Shown here: piece after piece, positions 29,507-37,742 of the stretch
Layout of the letters: every line of letters starts with the position of its first letter
How positions within the stretch are numbered: the stretch's first letter is position 1
NCBI RefSeq assembly: GCF_019623905.1
Contig: NZ_CP069370.1
Span: 3,645,001 to 3,709,000, forward strand
DNA length: 64,000 bases
From: Neotabrizicola shimadae
GTDB taxonomy: Bacteria > Pseudomonadota > Alphaproteobacteria > Rhodobacterales > Rhodobacteraceae
Reading direction: 5' to 3'
Translations under genes and position numbers: made by a program
Notes under the pieces: generated by a model
Told to the model about the DNA's origin: nothing
Databases searched by the model: none
The model's input: the letters and a program-made list of their open reading frames with translations, nothing else

Positions 29507-30834
29507 CACACCGACTCCAGCCCGAAGACCAACTCGTCCTGCCGGGCGCGCAGCGCGGCGATCCGGCTGCCCTCGGCGGGTTTCGCATTGGCATAGGTGA
29601 TCAGCTCGCCCTTGCGGATCGGCGCGGTCACGGTACCGCCGGCCAGCAGGCCGCTTGGGATCGCTCGGCCTTCGCGGGCGGCGCCGGCCTCCATGATCCA
29701 GGCGCGGTAGCAATACTCGCCGATCTGGTCCAGCTTCTCGCCCGGCTTCATGTCCTTCTTGGCCAGGGCGCAGACCTCGGCCACCGGCTTCGCCAGCGGC
29801 ACCATGTCGGGCTTGCCGTACAGCACCACGCGAGCGCAGGTCAGCGGCACCTCCAGCGAGGTCAGGTGATAGGGGCGGTGGAAGATGAAGTAGGGGCCCT
29901 TGCCCATCTTCAGGTCTTCCATGCGTTCCCAGATGCGGGGGTGGTCCATCTCGGCCACGACGAACACGCCGGGCGCCACGCCCTTGCCGATCGAGTAATC
30001 CACCACGCCAACCCGGCCCAGCACGCCGCCATCTGCCTTGGGCACCAGCACCTTGTTCAGTTGGTCCAGCGTCGCCGCCGGGCCGTGCATGCCGGCCACA
30101 TCGGGCACTAGGCCCGTGGCATTGGCGATGGCTGCCATTTCCACCATCGTCTTCGACCCGTCCACGAATTCCACCAGCATCCGTACGTTCATGTGCCGGC
30201 GCGCCGCCTCTTCCTCATAGGCGGGCGGGGTGGCGTCGACGTTCAGCGGGTTGTTCTTGCCCTTGCCGGCCGCGACGATGCGGTGGCCCATCGCGCTAAC
30301 GAACTCGATCAGCTCCATGCAGGACGACGGCTCGTCGCCCGCGCCCAGCGAGTAGGTCACGCCCAGCCGGTCGGCCTCGGCCTTCAGGTAAGCGCCGATG
30401 GTCACGTCGGCCTCGACGTTCATCATCACCAGGTGCTTGCCGTGTTCCATCGCGCGCAGGCCGATCTCGGCCCCCACCGCGGGAACCCCGGTCGCATCCA
30501 CCACCACGTCGATCAGGCCCGAATTCAGGATGGCATTGGCGTCCGAGGTGACGGCCACCTTGCCGGCCTCGATGGCGGCGTTGACGCTGTCGGTGCCGGT
30601 CGCCTCGCGGGCATGGCCCTTCTCGCGGAAGGCGATGTCCACCGCCTTGTGGGCGTTCACCGGGTTCAGCTCGGAAATCGCGCCGATCTCGATGCCTTCC
30701 ATATGCGCGACGCGGGCGACGATGTCGGTGCCCATCTCGCCCGATCCGATCAGGCCGATGCGGACGGGGCGTCCGGTGGCCGCGCGCTGGCGCAGGTCGC
30801 GGGCAAGGCCGGTGGGGGCGACGTTGATCGGCAT
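29506..30834 (-). CDS. SAF-domain homoserine dehydrogenase-like oxidoreductase, DXR-like (DRL/COG4091)
   Basis: A 442-residue NAD(P)-dependent enzyme. The Rossmann fold starts IGLIGSGEMGTDIVARVAHM. The middle shows the homoserine-dehydrogenase-like pattern ATGVPAVGAEIGLRAMEHGKH, and a SAF domain follows (GTVTAPIRKGELITYANA). That combination is COG4091, the group containing the Brucella DXR-like enzyme DRL, which interconverts 1-deoxyxylulose 5-phosphate and methylerythritol 4-phosphate. Not every member has that activity, so the reaction here is inferred. ATG 30834 has AGGAGGA upstream. It is the first gene of the operon, coupled to E1 alpha. Confidence 0.8.
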   Translation of the reverse strand: MPINVAPTGLARDLRQRAATGRPVRIGLIGSGEMGTDIVARVAHMEGIEIGAISELNPVNAHKAVDIAFREKGHAREATGTDSVNAAIEAGKVAVTSDANAILNSGLIDVVVDATGVPAVGAEIGLRAMEHGKHLVMMNVEADVTIGAYLKAEADRLGVTYSLGAGDEPSSCMELIEFVSAMGHRIVAAGKGKNNPLNVDATPPAYEEEAARRHMNVRMLVEFVDGSKTMVEMAAIANATGLVPDVAGMHGPAATLDQLNKVLVPKADGGVLGRVGVVDYSIGKGVAPGVFVVAEMDHPRIWERMEDLKMGKGPYFIFHRPYHLTSLEVPLTCARVVLYGKPDMVPLAKPVAEVCALAKKDMKPGEKLDQIGEYCYRAWIMEAGAAREGRAIPSGLLAGGTVTAPIRKGELITYANAKPAEGSRIAALRARQDELVFGLESV

Positions 30835-30909
30835 GGGATGTCCTCCTGGTGATCCGGGTGCCGGGCCGCCCTTGGGAATCGCTCCGGCGGGTCCGGTCTG
30901 CATAAGGGG

Positions 30910-30957
30910 ATTTAGACTTGCGAATGATCTTTTGTCAAACACAAAGTAAAAATGTTC
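30910..30957 (-). promoter_or_regulatory. Promoter of the DRL/aco-type operon with AAATGTTC site
   Basis: On the minus strand TTGACA (30938-30933), 17 bases and CTAAAT (30915-30910) form a good sigma-70-type promoter about 75 bp before the start codon. Just upstream of the -35 lies the box AAATGTTC (30950-30957), identical to one arm of the operator at 34826-34857. The proposal is shared control by a SorC-type regulator. Confidence 0.6.
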
Positions 30958-30994
30958 ATGTCGATTGTGGGGCGATGCGTCAGGCACAATGCAG

Positions 30995-31022
30995 ACGGCC
31001 CGGCGCGGGGGCGCCGGGCCGT
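30995..31022. terminator. Hairpin terminator after SorC-type regulator gene
   Basis: ACGGCCCGGCGC and GCGCCGGGCCGT form a 12-bp perfect stem around a short G-rich loop, 22 bp after the regulator stop. It separates the alcohol dehydrogenase operon from the promoter of the next minus-strand operon. No long T-run. Confidence 0.65.
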
Positions 31023-31043
31023 TCACAGGGCAAGCTCATCCGT

Positions 31044-32021
31044 TCAGCCGTGCAGCAGCGCTTCCGCGGTCGTCTCGTCGGTGATCAGCACGGTCGGCCG
31101 GATCAGCGCCAGCGCGCCCCGCAATGCCGCCACCTTGTCCGGTCCGCCCGAGGCCAGGATGCGTTCGGGCGCGCGGCACAGCGCGGGAACGGGCGGGCAC
31201 ATGATCCTGCGGTTCAGCGGGTGATCCACCAGCCGGCCTGCGGCGTCGAAGAAGTTGAACAGCACGTTGCCCACCGCGCCCGCCGCCGCCAGCTCCCGCC
31301 GAACCGCTGCCGGGATGGGATCGTCCGGTCCCGTGACGGTGCCCGACACCACCCCGCCCACCGACAGCAGCACGGCATCCAGCGCCTCGGTCCGTGCAAA
31401 GGTCTCGCCGATGCCGCAGTTCTCGATCAGGCGCTGCTTGGTGTCGGGATCGTCCACGATGGCGGGCGCCGCGATAAGGTAGCAGCGCGCCTTGAACAGC
31501 CGCGAAAACGCCCAGGCGAACTCGGCCGGGTTGTAATGCTCGACCGCCGAGATCCCGCCCAGAAGCGAGACCACGGTGTCGGCCTGCCCCCCGGCCAGGA
31601 AATCCAGCGACCCGTGCAGCGTGCGGCCCCAGCCGACGCCGATCTTGGTCTCGGCCTGCATGAAGCCCGAAAGCCACGCCCCCGTCGCCGCGCCGATGGC
31701 GCCTGCCGGGTTGGCATCGGGTGCCGACAGGGGCGCCACCACCGCCTCGCGCAGGCCAAAGCTGCGCTCCAACCCGATCTCCAGCCGCGGCAGGTCGGCA
31801 ATCTCACGCGACAGGGTGATCGATACCTCGTGCAGGGCGCGCGCATCGGCCAGAAGCCGCGTCACCGTCACCCGGCCAATGCCCAGCCGGTCGGCAATCG
31901 CGCCCTGGGTCATGTCCTCGACATAGTACATCCAGGCCACCCGCAGCCGCAGCCGCGACGACCGCCGCCTCCCGGCATCGGCCTCGAAGGCCGGGACGGG
32001 CGGGCGCAGCGGCGCGGTCAT
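31044..32021 (-). CDS. SorC/DeoR-family sugar-binding transcriptional regulator
   Basis: A 325-residue regulator. The N-terminal helix-turn-helix reads VAWMYYVEDMTQGAIADRLG then IGRVTVTRLLADAR, and a sugar-phosphate-binding domain follows (GVGWGRTLHGSLDFL, TVVSLLGG). This is the SorC family that includes EryD of erythritol loci. The start at 32021 overlaps the stop of the FAD dehydrogenase (ATGA). Regulators of this family usually respond to a phosphorylated pathway intermediate. Confidence 0.88.
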   Translation of the reverse strand: MTAPLRPPVPAFEADAGRRRSSRLRLRVAWMYYVEDMTQGAIADRLGIGRVTVTRLLADARALHEVSITLSREIADLPRLEIGLERSFGLREAVVAPLSAPDANPAGAIGAATGAWLSGFMQAETKIGVGWGRTLHGSLDFLAGGQADTVVSLLGGISAVEHYNPAEFAWAFSRLFKARCYLIAAPAIVDDPDTKQRLIENCGIGETFARTEALDAVLLSVGGVVSGTVTGPDDPIPAAVRRELAAAGAVGNVLFNFFDAAGRLVDHPLNRRIMCPPVPALCRAPERILASGGPDKVAALRGALALIRPTVLITDETTAEALLHG

Positions 32022-33607
32022 GCGCTTTCGCGCTGCGGCGGCGCCTCCAGCAGCGCGGCGATCTCGGCGCGCACCTCTGGCCGGTCCCGGCCCGTCATGC
32101 CGATCAGCGTGCGGCGATGAAGGATGTCCTCGATGCCGCCCACCTTTTCCGTCGCGGCGATGTGGCGGATCTCTTCGCGGGCGAAATCCGGCAGGCTGGC
32201 CAGCATCGCCTCGCCCCGGCCCCGCAGCGCCGTGCAATAGGCTTCGGCCCGCGTGCCATAGCGTGACAGCAGCACGTCGGCCCGCTCGGCCGAAAGTCCA
32301 CCGGCCTTCGCCAGCCGCAGCGCCAGGGCCCGCCGCCCCGCGGCATCGCGCGGAAAGCCGCGCCCGCCGCCGATGGCCAGACCCGCGGTCGACACGCGCC
32401 GGGCCAGACCCAGATCCTTCAGCGCCCGGTCCGCAGCCAGTTCCGAGAAGGCTCGGAACGTTGTCCACTTGCCGCCGATCAGGCAATCCACTGGAACCGC
32501 GGTTCCCGGCAGCGCCAGGCGCGCCACCGAATGGTCCCGCGTCACCGCGCCCACCTCGTTGCCGGCGCGGGGCAGGGGGCGCACGCCGCAGAACCGGTGC
32601 ACCACCTGGTCGGGCCGGATCGGGATGTCAGGAAACACCTCGGCCACCGCGGCGCAGAGATAGGCTTCCTCATCGTCCGTGCAGCGCGCCTTGTCCGGTT
32701 CGACCTGCGCGATGTCGGTCGCCCCCACCAGCACCTTGCCGGCGAAGGGGTACAGCAGGTTCACCCGCCCGTCCGGCGTGCCGAAATAGATCATCCGCCC
32801 GGCGAGGGCGCGCGACAGGGCAGGGTTCTCCACCACCAGATGCGATCCCCGGCTTCCACCCATCAACTGCGTCTGCAGCCCGAGCGCGCCGTTCACCGCG
32901 TCGATCCAGGCGCCGCCGGCGTTGATCACCATCTTCGGCCGGACCCGCGCGACCTGCCCGCCGGCCCGTCGCCAGGTCACGACCCCGTCCTCGGCGCCTG
33001 TCACCGTCACATGCGTCTCGGCCCACGCCTTCGGATTCGCGGCCTCGCTGTCCAGCACCAGCTCCAGCCCCAGCCGCTCGGCATGGGTGATATGGCCCTC
33101 GTAGTAGATGCCCGCGCCGCGGATCGCCGCGGCCATGTCCGGCAGCATCCGCCGCAGCGCACCCTGCCGCAGCATCCGCGACCCCGGCATGGATTGCAGC
33201 GCCCGGCCATAGATGTCGTACAGCTTCAGCCCCAGGGCGGTGATCAGGAAGCCCCGGTCATCCAGCCTGGCCTTCATACCCAGGAACCGCGCCACCGACC
33301 CGGCAATGCCGCCCCAGGTCGACCGCACCGGCACCACGCATTCCAGCGGCTGCACATAGTGCGGCGCGGTGGCCAGCAGCATGTTCCGCTCGGTCAGCGA
33401 TTCCTTCACCAGCCGGAACTCGCCCGTCTCCAGGTATTTCAGCCCGCCGTGCATCAGGCGGGACGAGGCGGCCGAGGCGCCCTGGCAGATGTCGCCCCGC
33501 TCCAGCAGCCGGACCGACACACCCTGCAGGGCCAGATCACGGAAGGTGCCGCAGCCGTTGATGCCGCCGCCGATGATCAGGACATCGACTTCCTCGACCT
33601 CAGACAT
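32018..33607 (-). CDS. FAD-dependent glycerol-3-phosphate/polyol-phosphate dehydrogenase (GlpD/EryB-like)
   Basis: A 529-residue flavoprotein of the GlpD family. It has the dinucleotide fold DVLIIGGGINGCGTFRDLAL, the FAD contact SAASSRLMHGGLKYLE, the segment PFAGKVLVGATDI, and a C-terminal DAO-C domain. It oxidises a polyol phosphate and feeds electrons to quinone at the inner membrane. EryB of erythritol pathways is a member. Clustering with a SorC regulator and without glycerol kinase argues for a tetritol-type phosphate rather than glycerol 3-phosphate, but this is inference. The 5' end overlaps the upstream gene by 8 bp. Confidence 0.85.
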   Translation of the reverse strand: MSEVEEVDVLIIGGGINGCGTFRDLALQGVSVRLLERGDICQGASAASSRLMHGGLKYLETGEFRLVKESLTERNMLLATAPHYVQPLECVVPVRSTWGGIAGSVARFLGMKARLDDRGFLITALGLKLYDIYGRALQSMPGSRMLRQGALRRMLPDMAAAIRGAGIYYEGHITHAERLGLELVLDSEAANPKAWAETHVTVTGAEDGVVTWRRAGGQVARVRPKMVINAGGAWIDAVNGALGLQTQLMGGSRGSHLVVENPALSRALAGRMIYFGTPDGRVNLLYPFAGKVLVGATDIAQVEPDKARCTDDEEAYLCAAVAEVFPDIPIRPDQVVHRFCGVRPLPRAGNEVGAVTRDHSVARLALPGTAVPVDCLIGGKWTTFRAFSELAADRALKDLGLARRVSTAGLAIGGGRGFPRDAAGRRALALRLAKAGGLSAERADVLLSRYGTRAEAYCTALRGRGEAMLASLPDFAREEIRHIAATEKVGGIEDILHRRTLIGMTGRDRPEVRAEIAALLEAPPQRESA

Positions 33608-34637
33608 CGGAGATTGCCACCTTCATGGCTGAACCGCTTTCCGCCATCGAGAATGCCGCATCCACCTCGTTCAGGCCATAGCGATGCGTGACCATGCCGG
33701 TCAGGTCGATCCGGCCGTCCGCCACCATGTTCAGTGCGTCTTCGTAATCCTTGCGCGACAGCCCGAAGGCCCCGGTCAGGCGGAGTTCCTCATAATGGAT
33801 GGCATTCACGTCCAGAGTGCCGGTCTCGCCCTTGGAAAAGCCCGCGAACAGGCTGACCCGTCCACCCTTGGCCGCCAGCCCCACCGCCTGCGCCGCCAGG
33901 GCCGGGATGCCGATGGCGCAGATCACCACGTCCGCGCCAAGCCCCCGCGTCTGGGCCCGCACCGCCGCGCGCAGGTCGCCCGCGTTCGGGTCGATCACCA
34001 CATCCGCGCCGAAGGCCAGCGCCGCTTCGCGCCGCGCGGCGTTGGGTTCCGACACGATCACCCGCGCCGCCCCGCGCAGCCGCGCCAGCTTCACATGCAG
34101 CGTGCCGATCGGCCCGGCGCCCAGGATCACCACGTGGTCGCCCTGTCGCAGCCCCACCTTGTTCTGCCCGTTCAGCACGCAGGCCAGCGGTTCGACCAGG
34201 CTGGCTTCCTCGTGGCTTACATGGTCGGGCAGCAGATGCACGTTGCCCAGTTCCACCGCCCGCGCCGGGATGCGGATGAATTCGGCGAAAGCGCCGTCGA
34301 TCTCGTATCCGATGGCCTGCAGGTCGGGGCACAGGTTCTCGCGCCCCCGGGTGCATTGCGGGCAGTGGCCGCAGGGAATGGCGGGACAGACGCCGACCCG
34401 CTGGCCGACGTTGAACAGCGAGGGGCCATGCACCGCGACGATCTCGCCCGCGAATTCATGCCCGATGATCGAGGGATAGCGGATGCCGGCGGTCTTGCGG
34501 CCACGGAACACGCGTATGTCGGTGCCGCAGATCGTGGCCGCCTTGACGCGCAGGATCAGGTCGCCCGGTTCGGTCACCGGATCGGCGGTCAGGCCCAGCT
34601 GCATCTGATTCGGGGCTTGAAGAATTGCGGCTTTCAC
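33600..34637 (-). CDS. Zinc-dependent alcohol/polyol dehydrogenase
   Basis: A 345-residue medium-chain dehydrogenase. The catalytic zinc site is CGTDIRVFRG with GHEFAGEIV, the four structural-zinc cysteines are in CGHCPQCTRGRENLC, and the NAD fold is VVILGAGPIGTLHVKLA. It resembles sorbitol/threonine dehydrogenases, so a polyol is likely. I placed the start at GTG 34637, which has GGGAGG eight bases upstream; earlier in-frame ATGs would add a tail that does not look coding. It is the first gene of a three-gene operon with the FAD dehydrogenase and regulator. Confidence 0.85.
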   Translation of the reverse strand: MKAAILQAPNQMQLGLTADPVTEPGDLILRVKAATICGTDIRVFRGRKTAGIRYPSIIGHEFAGEIVAVHGPSLFNVGQRVGVCPAIPCGHCPQCTRGRENLCPDLQAIGYEIDGAFAEFIRIPARAVELGNVHLLPDHVSHEEASLVEPLACVLNGQNKVGLRQGDHVVILGAGPIGTLHVKLARLRGAARVIVSEPNAARREAALAFGADVVIDPNAGDLRAAVRAQTRGLGADVVICAIGIPALAAQAVGLAAKGGRVSLFAGFSKGETGTLDVNAIHYEELRLTGAFGLSRKDYEDALNMVADGRIDLTGMVTHRYGLNEVDAAFSMAESGSAMKVAISDV

Positions 34638-34825
34638 GCTGGCCTCCCTGGCGACGTGAACAAAAGATACAGACAAAAAACTTTCGCGCAACATGAAATT
34701 GCAGATCGCCGGGCCATACACCCCCGCGCCGCACGCGTCAGACGCGGTCCTCGCGGCGCTGGAAGCGGGGGAGTGAGGCTTGCACGCTCGGCACGGGTCC
34801 CAGCCGGCGATGCAAGGGCAACTTC

Positions 34826-34857
34826 GAACATTTATGTTGACAGTGGATCAAATGTTC
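34826..34857. promoter_or_regulatory. Operator GAACATTT-N16-AAATGTTC over the divergent promoter
   Basis: A perfect inverted repeat with arms 34826-34833 and 34850-34857. TTGACA (34837-34842) sits between the arms. With N17 and TCTACT (34860-34865) it makes the promoter for the PfkB gene, so the second arm falls in the -35/-10 spacer. Binding here should block transcription. The divergent alcohol dehydrogenase operon also starts from this intergenic region, which has another TGAACA at 34657. Confidence 0.65.
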
Positions 34858-34891
34858 ATTCTACTTGACCCCAAGCTACGGGGAGGATGCC

Positions 34892-35839
34892 ATGCGCTAT
34901 GACTATGTCTCGGTCGGATTCTACACCTTCGATTGCCTCGGCTGGCCGGTGTCGGAGATCCCGTCGGGCGGCGGCACGGTGTTCATCAACGACCTGACGA
35001 TGGCAGTCTCCGGTGCGGCCGGGACGGCGGCCATCGTCGCGGCAAAGCTTGGCCTGACGACGCTTGCCGTTGGCGGATATGGCCAAGACATGATGGGCGA
35101 TTGGGCGGTGTCCCGGCTGGAAAGCTTTGGCATCGACACCTCTGGCCTGCAGCGGCTGAACGGCGTGCCTACGTCGTCCTCAATAGTGCTGACCCGTGCC
35201 GACGGCTCGCGCCCCGCGCTGCACTTGAAGGGGGCGACCGGGCATTTCGTGGTGAAGCCCGAGGATTTCGACGCCGTGACGGACACCCGCGTGTTCCACC
35301 TGGGCGGTGTTGGGCTGATGGACGCGATGGATGGCCCGCGCAACGCAGCGCTGATGGCCCATGCGAAGAAGCGCGGATGCATCACCACCGTCGACATCTT
35401 CGCCGGCTCTGCCGCCGACCTGCCGGATGTGGATGCCGTGCTACCCTACACCGATTACTTCATCCCATCGGTCGAGGAAGCCCATGCCCTGACCGGCATG
35501 ACCGATCTTGACGACATGGCCGCCTTCTTCATGAACCGCGGCGCACAGGCCTGCGTCTTCACTTTGGGGGGCGACGGTGCCTATTACCGCGACCGCAACG
35601 GGCTGACCTTCCGCATCCCCGCCTTCTCGATCGACGTGGTCTGCACCTGCGGCTGCGGCGACGTGTTCAACGCGGGCTTTGCCGCTGGCCTTCTGAACGG
35701 CATGTCGCCGCAGGATTCGGTGCGCCTTGCCCAGGCCTCCTCGGCGCTAAACGCCACCGGGCTTGGCAGCCAGGCAGGTGTCGTCTCGCTGCCCGATACG
35801 CTGGCGTTCATGCGTGCCTGCTCGGTCAAGGCGGCCTGA
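34892..35839 (+). CDS. PfkB-family carbohydrate kinase
   Basis: A 315-residue kinase that transfers phosphate from ATP to a sugar or polyol. The N-terminal glycine region is GGYGQDMMGDWAV, and the C-terminal active-site motif is CTCGCGDVFNAGFAAGLL, where the Asp of GCGD is the catalytic base. In most members the first part reads DTTG(A/C)GD; here it is VCTCGCGD. GGGGAGGA precedes the start. It is divergent from the alcohol dehydrogenase and shares the operator between them. Substrate unassigned. Confidence 0.88.
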   Translation: MRYDYVSVGFYTFDCLGWPVSEIPSGGGTVFINDLTMAVSGAAGTAAIVAAKLGLTTLAVGGYGQDMMGDWAVSRLESFGIDTSGLQRLNGVPTSSSIVLTRADGSRPALHLKGATGHFVVKPEDFDAVTDTRVFHLGGVGLMDAMDGPRNAALMAHAKKRGCITTVDIFAGSAADLPDVDAVLPYTDYFIPSVEEAHALTGMTDLDDMAAFFMNRGAQACVFTLGGDGAYYRDRNGLTFRIPAFSIDVVCTCGCGDVFNAGFAAGLLNGMSPQDSVRLAQASSALNATGLGSQAGVVSLPDTLAFMRACSVKAA

Positions 35840-35922
35840 TCCGCCCGTCCAGGGCTTGAAGCGCAGCACATATCCACCCATTCTGCCACAAATGTCGGGC
35901 CCGACCCGGCTAACCGTGACGC

Positions 35923-36882
35923 ATGGGGGCACGAGTGACGGTTGTTGACGTGAACGACGATGTGAAGACCCGGATCGCCTGGCTCTATTATGTCGAGGGC
36001 ATGACGCAGGACGAGGTGGCGAACCTCGTCGGCATGAACCGCTCGCGCGTGCTGCGCATCCTCGCTGCTGCGCGCCAGGACGGCACGGTGCAGATCCGCG
36101 TGACCACGCGCATGTCGCGCTGCGTGGAACTGGAGCGGATGCTGGAAGACCGCTGGAACCTGACCCGCGCCATCGTGGTGCCGGAACCGCAAGACCCGAA
36201 CGCCCTGCGCGCCATCATCGGGGCCGAGGTCGGCGCCTACATGTCGCAGACCGTGGCCGCGAACATGACCATCGGCCTTGGCTGGGGCAAGACGCTCACC
36301 TCGGGCGTGCCGGCCATCGAACCGCGCGCCGCCGATGGCGTGAAGGTGCTGGCTATGCTGGGCGGCCTGACCCGCGTCTCCTCGATAAACCCGTCGGAAT
36401 TCGCCTGGCGTGTGGCTGACCGGCTGTCCGCCGAATGCTACATGCTGGCCGCGCCGGTCTATGCCCCCGACAAGCGCACCCGCGACGCGCTGATGGGCCA
36501 TCCCGGCATCGCCGAGGTCTTCGCCCGCGCGCAATCGCTCGATATGGCCGTGGTCTCGGTGGGCGACCTGACGCCCCATTCGGTCTTTTCCGAATACGGC
36601 CTTCTCACCCGCGACGAGATCGCCTCGCTGGAAGCCGCTGGCGCGGTGGGCGACCTGCTCTGCCATTTCATCGACGCCGAGGGCAACGTCATCGACCACC
36701 CGGTGAACGAGCGGGTGCTGGCGCTGAACCCTCTCTCCTTGCGCGGCACGCGACAGATCGTGCTGGCCTCGGGCGGCTGGCACAAGCTGACCGTGATCCG
36801 CGCCGCGCTGAAGCTGCTGCGCCCGACGGTGCTGATCGTCAACGAACTGGTGGCCGAGCGGCTAGCGGTGGAGACGCGGTAA
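35923..36882 (+). CDS. SorC/DeoR-family transcriptional regulator, second
   Basis: A 319-residue regulator homologous to the one at 31044. The N-terminal HTH is IAWLYYVEGMTQDEVANLVG then MNRSRVLRILAAARQDG, and the effector domain has GLGWGKTLTSGVPAIE. ATG 35923 lacks a clear ribosome binding site, and GTG codons at 35938 or 35950 are alternatives. Two SorC-type regulators bracketing one catabolic block suggest that two pathway intermediates are sensed, or that one controls the importers. Confidence 0.85.
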   Translation: MGARVTVVDVNDDVKTRIAWLYYVEGMTQDEVANLVGMNRSRVLRILAAARQDGTVQIRVTTRMSRCVELERMLEDRWNLTRAIVVPEPQDPNALRAIIGAEVGAYMSQTVAANMTIGLGWGKTLTSGVPAIEPRAADGVKVLAMLGGLTRVSSINPSEFAWRVADRLSAECYMLAAPVYAPDKRTRDALMGHPGIAEVFARAQSLDMAVVSVGDLTPHSVFSEYGLLTRDEIASLEAAGAVGDLLCHFIDAEGNVIDHPVNERVLALNPLSLRGTRQIVLASGGWHKLTVIRAALKLLRPTVLIVNELVAERLAVETR

Positions 36883-37143
36883 GCCCGGGCGGATCTTTCT
36901 CCTTTGTTCTATCGGAGAATGGTCAACTCATATGCTGATCAGCATTTCGGCCGCGAGACCCGACCCAAAGTGGCCGCCTTCGATGGGATGCGAGGGCTGT
37001 GGCGGCCTGCACGAAGTGTCGGCGGCTGGCGCGGCCCAGATTCGGGCAGACACTGCGGTTCAAGCTGAGGCGCCCGTGGACATCCACGAACTCTTCAGTG
37101 ACGCCCCCCTGTTTTGGCGCAGGCGCCCGAGACAAGCAGAGCT
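36883..37143. other. Non-coding or decayed sequence
   Basis: About 260 bp after the regulator. Open frames exist on both strands, but none shows convincing codon bias, a start site or a known motif. Next to the IS66 remnant it most likely belongs to decayed mobile-element debris. Confidence 0.35.
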
Positions 37144-37420
37144 CTAGATACCCGAGGTCAGTTCGACTTCCATCCGCGGAATGTGTTCCGGGATTGGACG
37201 GCGACTTAGCGTGTTTTGCTCCTCCATTTGCGGTCGCGTCATCCGTACCGTCATAGCGACGGTGGCGATCTCGTTGGTCTCCAGCACCAACTGGAGTGGT
37301 TTCGCCGTCCCGGGCGCGGCGGCGGACGATATGGGCGAGGCCCGGCCAACTGCTTGCGCAGCCTCCCGATCAGGGCTGCCTGTGCCTTAAAGTCGTTCGA
37401 CGCCGCGTTATCGCGCAAAG
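37144..37420 (-). pseudogene. IS66-family TnpC transposase remnant
   Basis: Minus-strand fragments in two frames match the N-terminal region of IS66 TnpC proteins: NDFKAQAALIGRLRKQLAG, then after a frame change LETNEIATVAMTVRMTRPQM and RRPIPEHIPRMEVELTSG, ending in a TAG at 37146-37144. The protein is shortened and frameshifted. It marks the right flank of the island. Confidence 0.65.
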
Positions 37421-37560
37421 GCCAAATAGGATTCATCCCACGAATCCAGCCGGTTAGTCAGGGTGGTTAAGCCCCTTACAATTCGACAAGAAGCGGTTCA
37501 ATTCGCTTCGACGCACCTTAGATTTCGCATCGAGGTGCAGGCAACTGACGGCGGTTGCGC
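37421..37560. other. Short stretch with nothing recognised
   Basis: About 140 bp between the IS66 remnant and the tRNA-end repeat with no gene or motif that I can support. Confidence 0.35.
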
Positions 37561-37573
37561 GCCCCCGCAACCA
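37561..37573 (+). repeat. Putative attR: 13-bp copy of tRNA-fMet 3' end
   Basis: GCCCCCGCAACCA matches the last 13 bases of tRNA-fMet (2355-2367) exactly, in the same orientation. No tRNA body precedes it, which is what a right attachment site made by insertion into a tRNA 3' end looks like. A small terminator-like hairpin follows 30 bp later. Confidence 0.55.
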
Positions 37574-37603
37574 AAAATACCTAGCTAGATCAAGACGTTA
37601 GCA

Positions 37604-37626
37604 GACGCCTTCTCGGGCGGCTTTTT
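37604..37626 (+). terminator. Small hairpin with T-run, possible displaced tRNA terminator
   Basis: CGCC and GGCG flank a 6-nt loop and are followed by CTTTTT. Lying just after the tRNA-end repeat, it could be the original terminator of the tRNA-fMet operon, moved here when the island inserted. Confidence 0.4.
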
Positions 37627-37638
37627 GCTGTCCGAACC

Positions 37639-37658
37639 GCGGGTCAACAATAGGTCAA
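37639..37658 (+). repeat. 20-bp direct repeat with two GGTCAA boxes (copy 2)
   Basis: Identical to 12354-12373. It sits 66 bp past the putative attR, a spacing compatible with recombinase arm sites next to a core site. The first copy lies after the Mokosh-like gene. Confidence 0.6.
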
Positions 37659-37742
37659 CAAACGGACGAATTCCGCGTGCAAAATCAGGGGCATAGTAGG
37701 TCGACGGGATCGCGAACGCGCGAAAACCGCAGAAAAGCGCGC

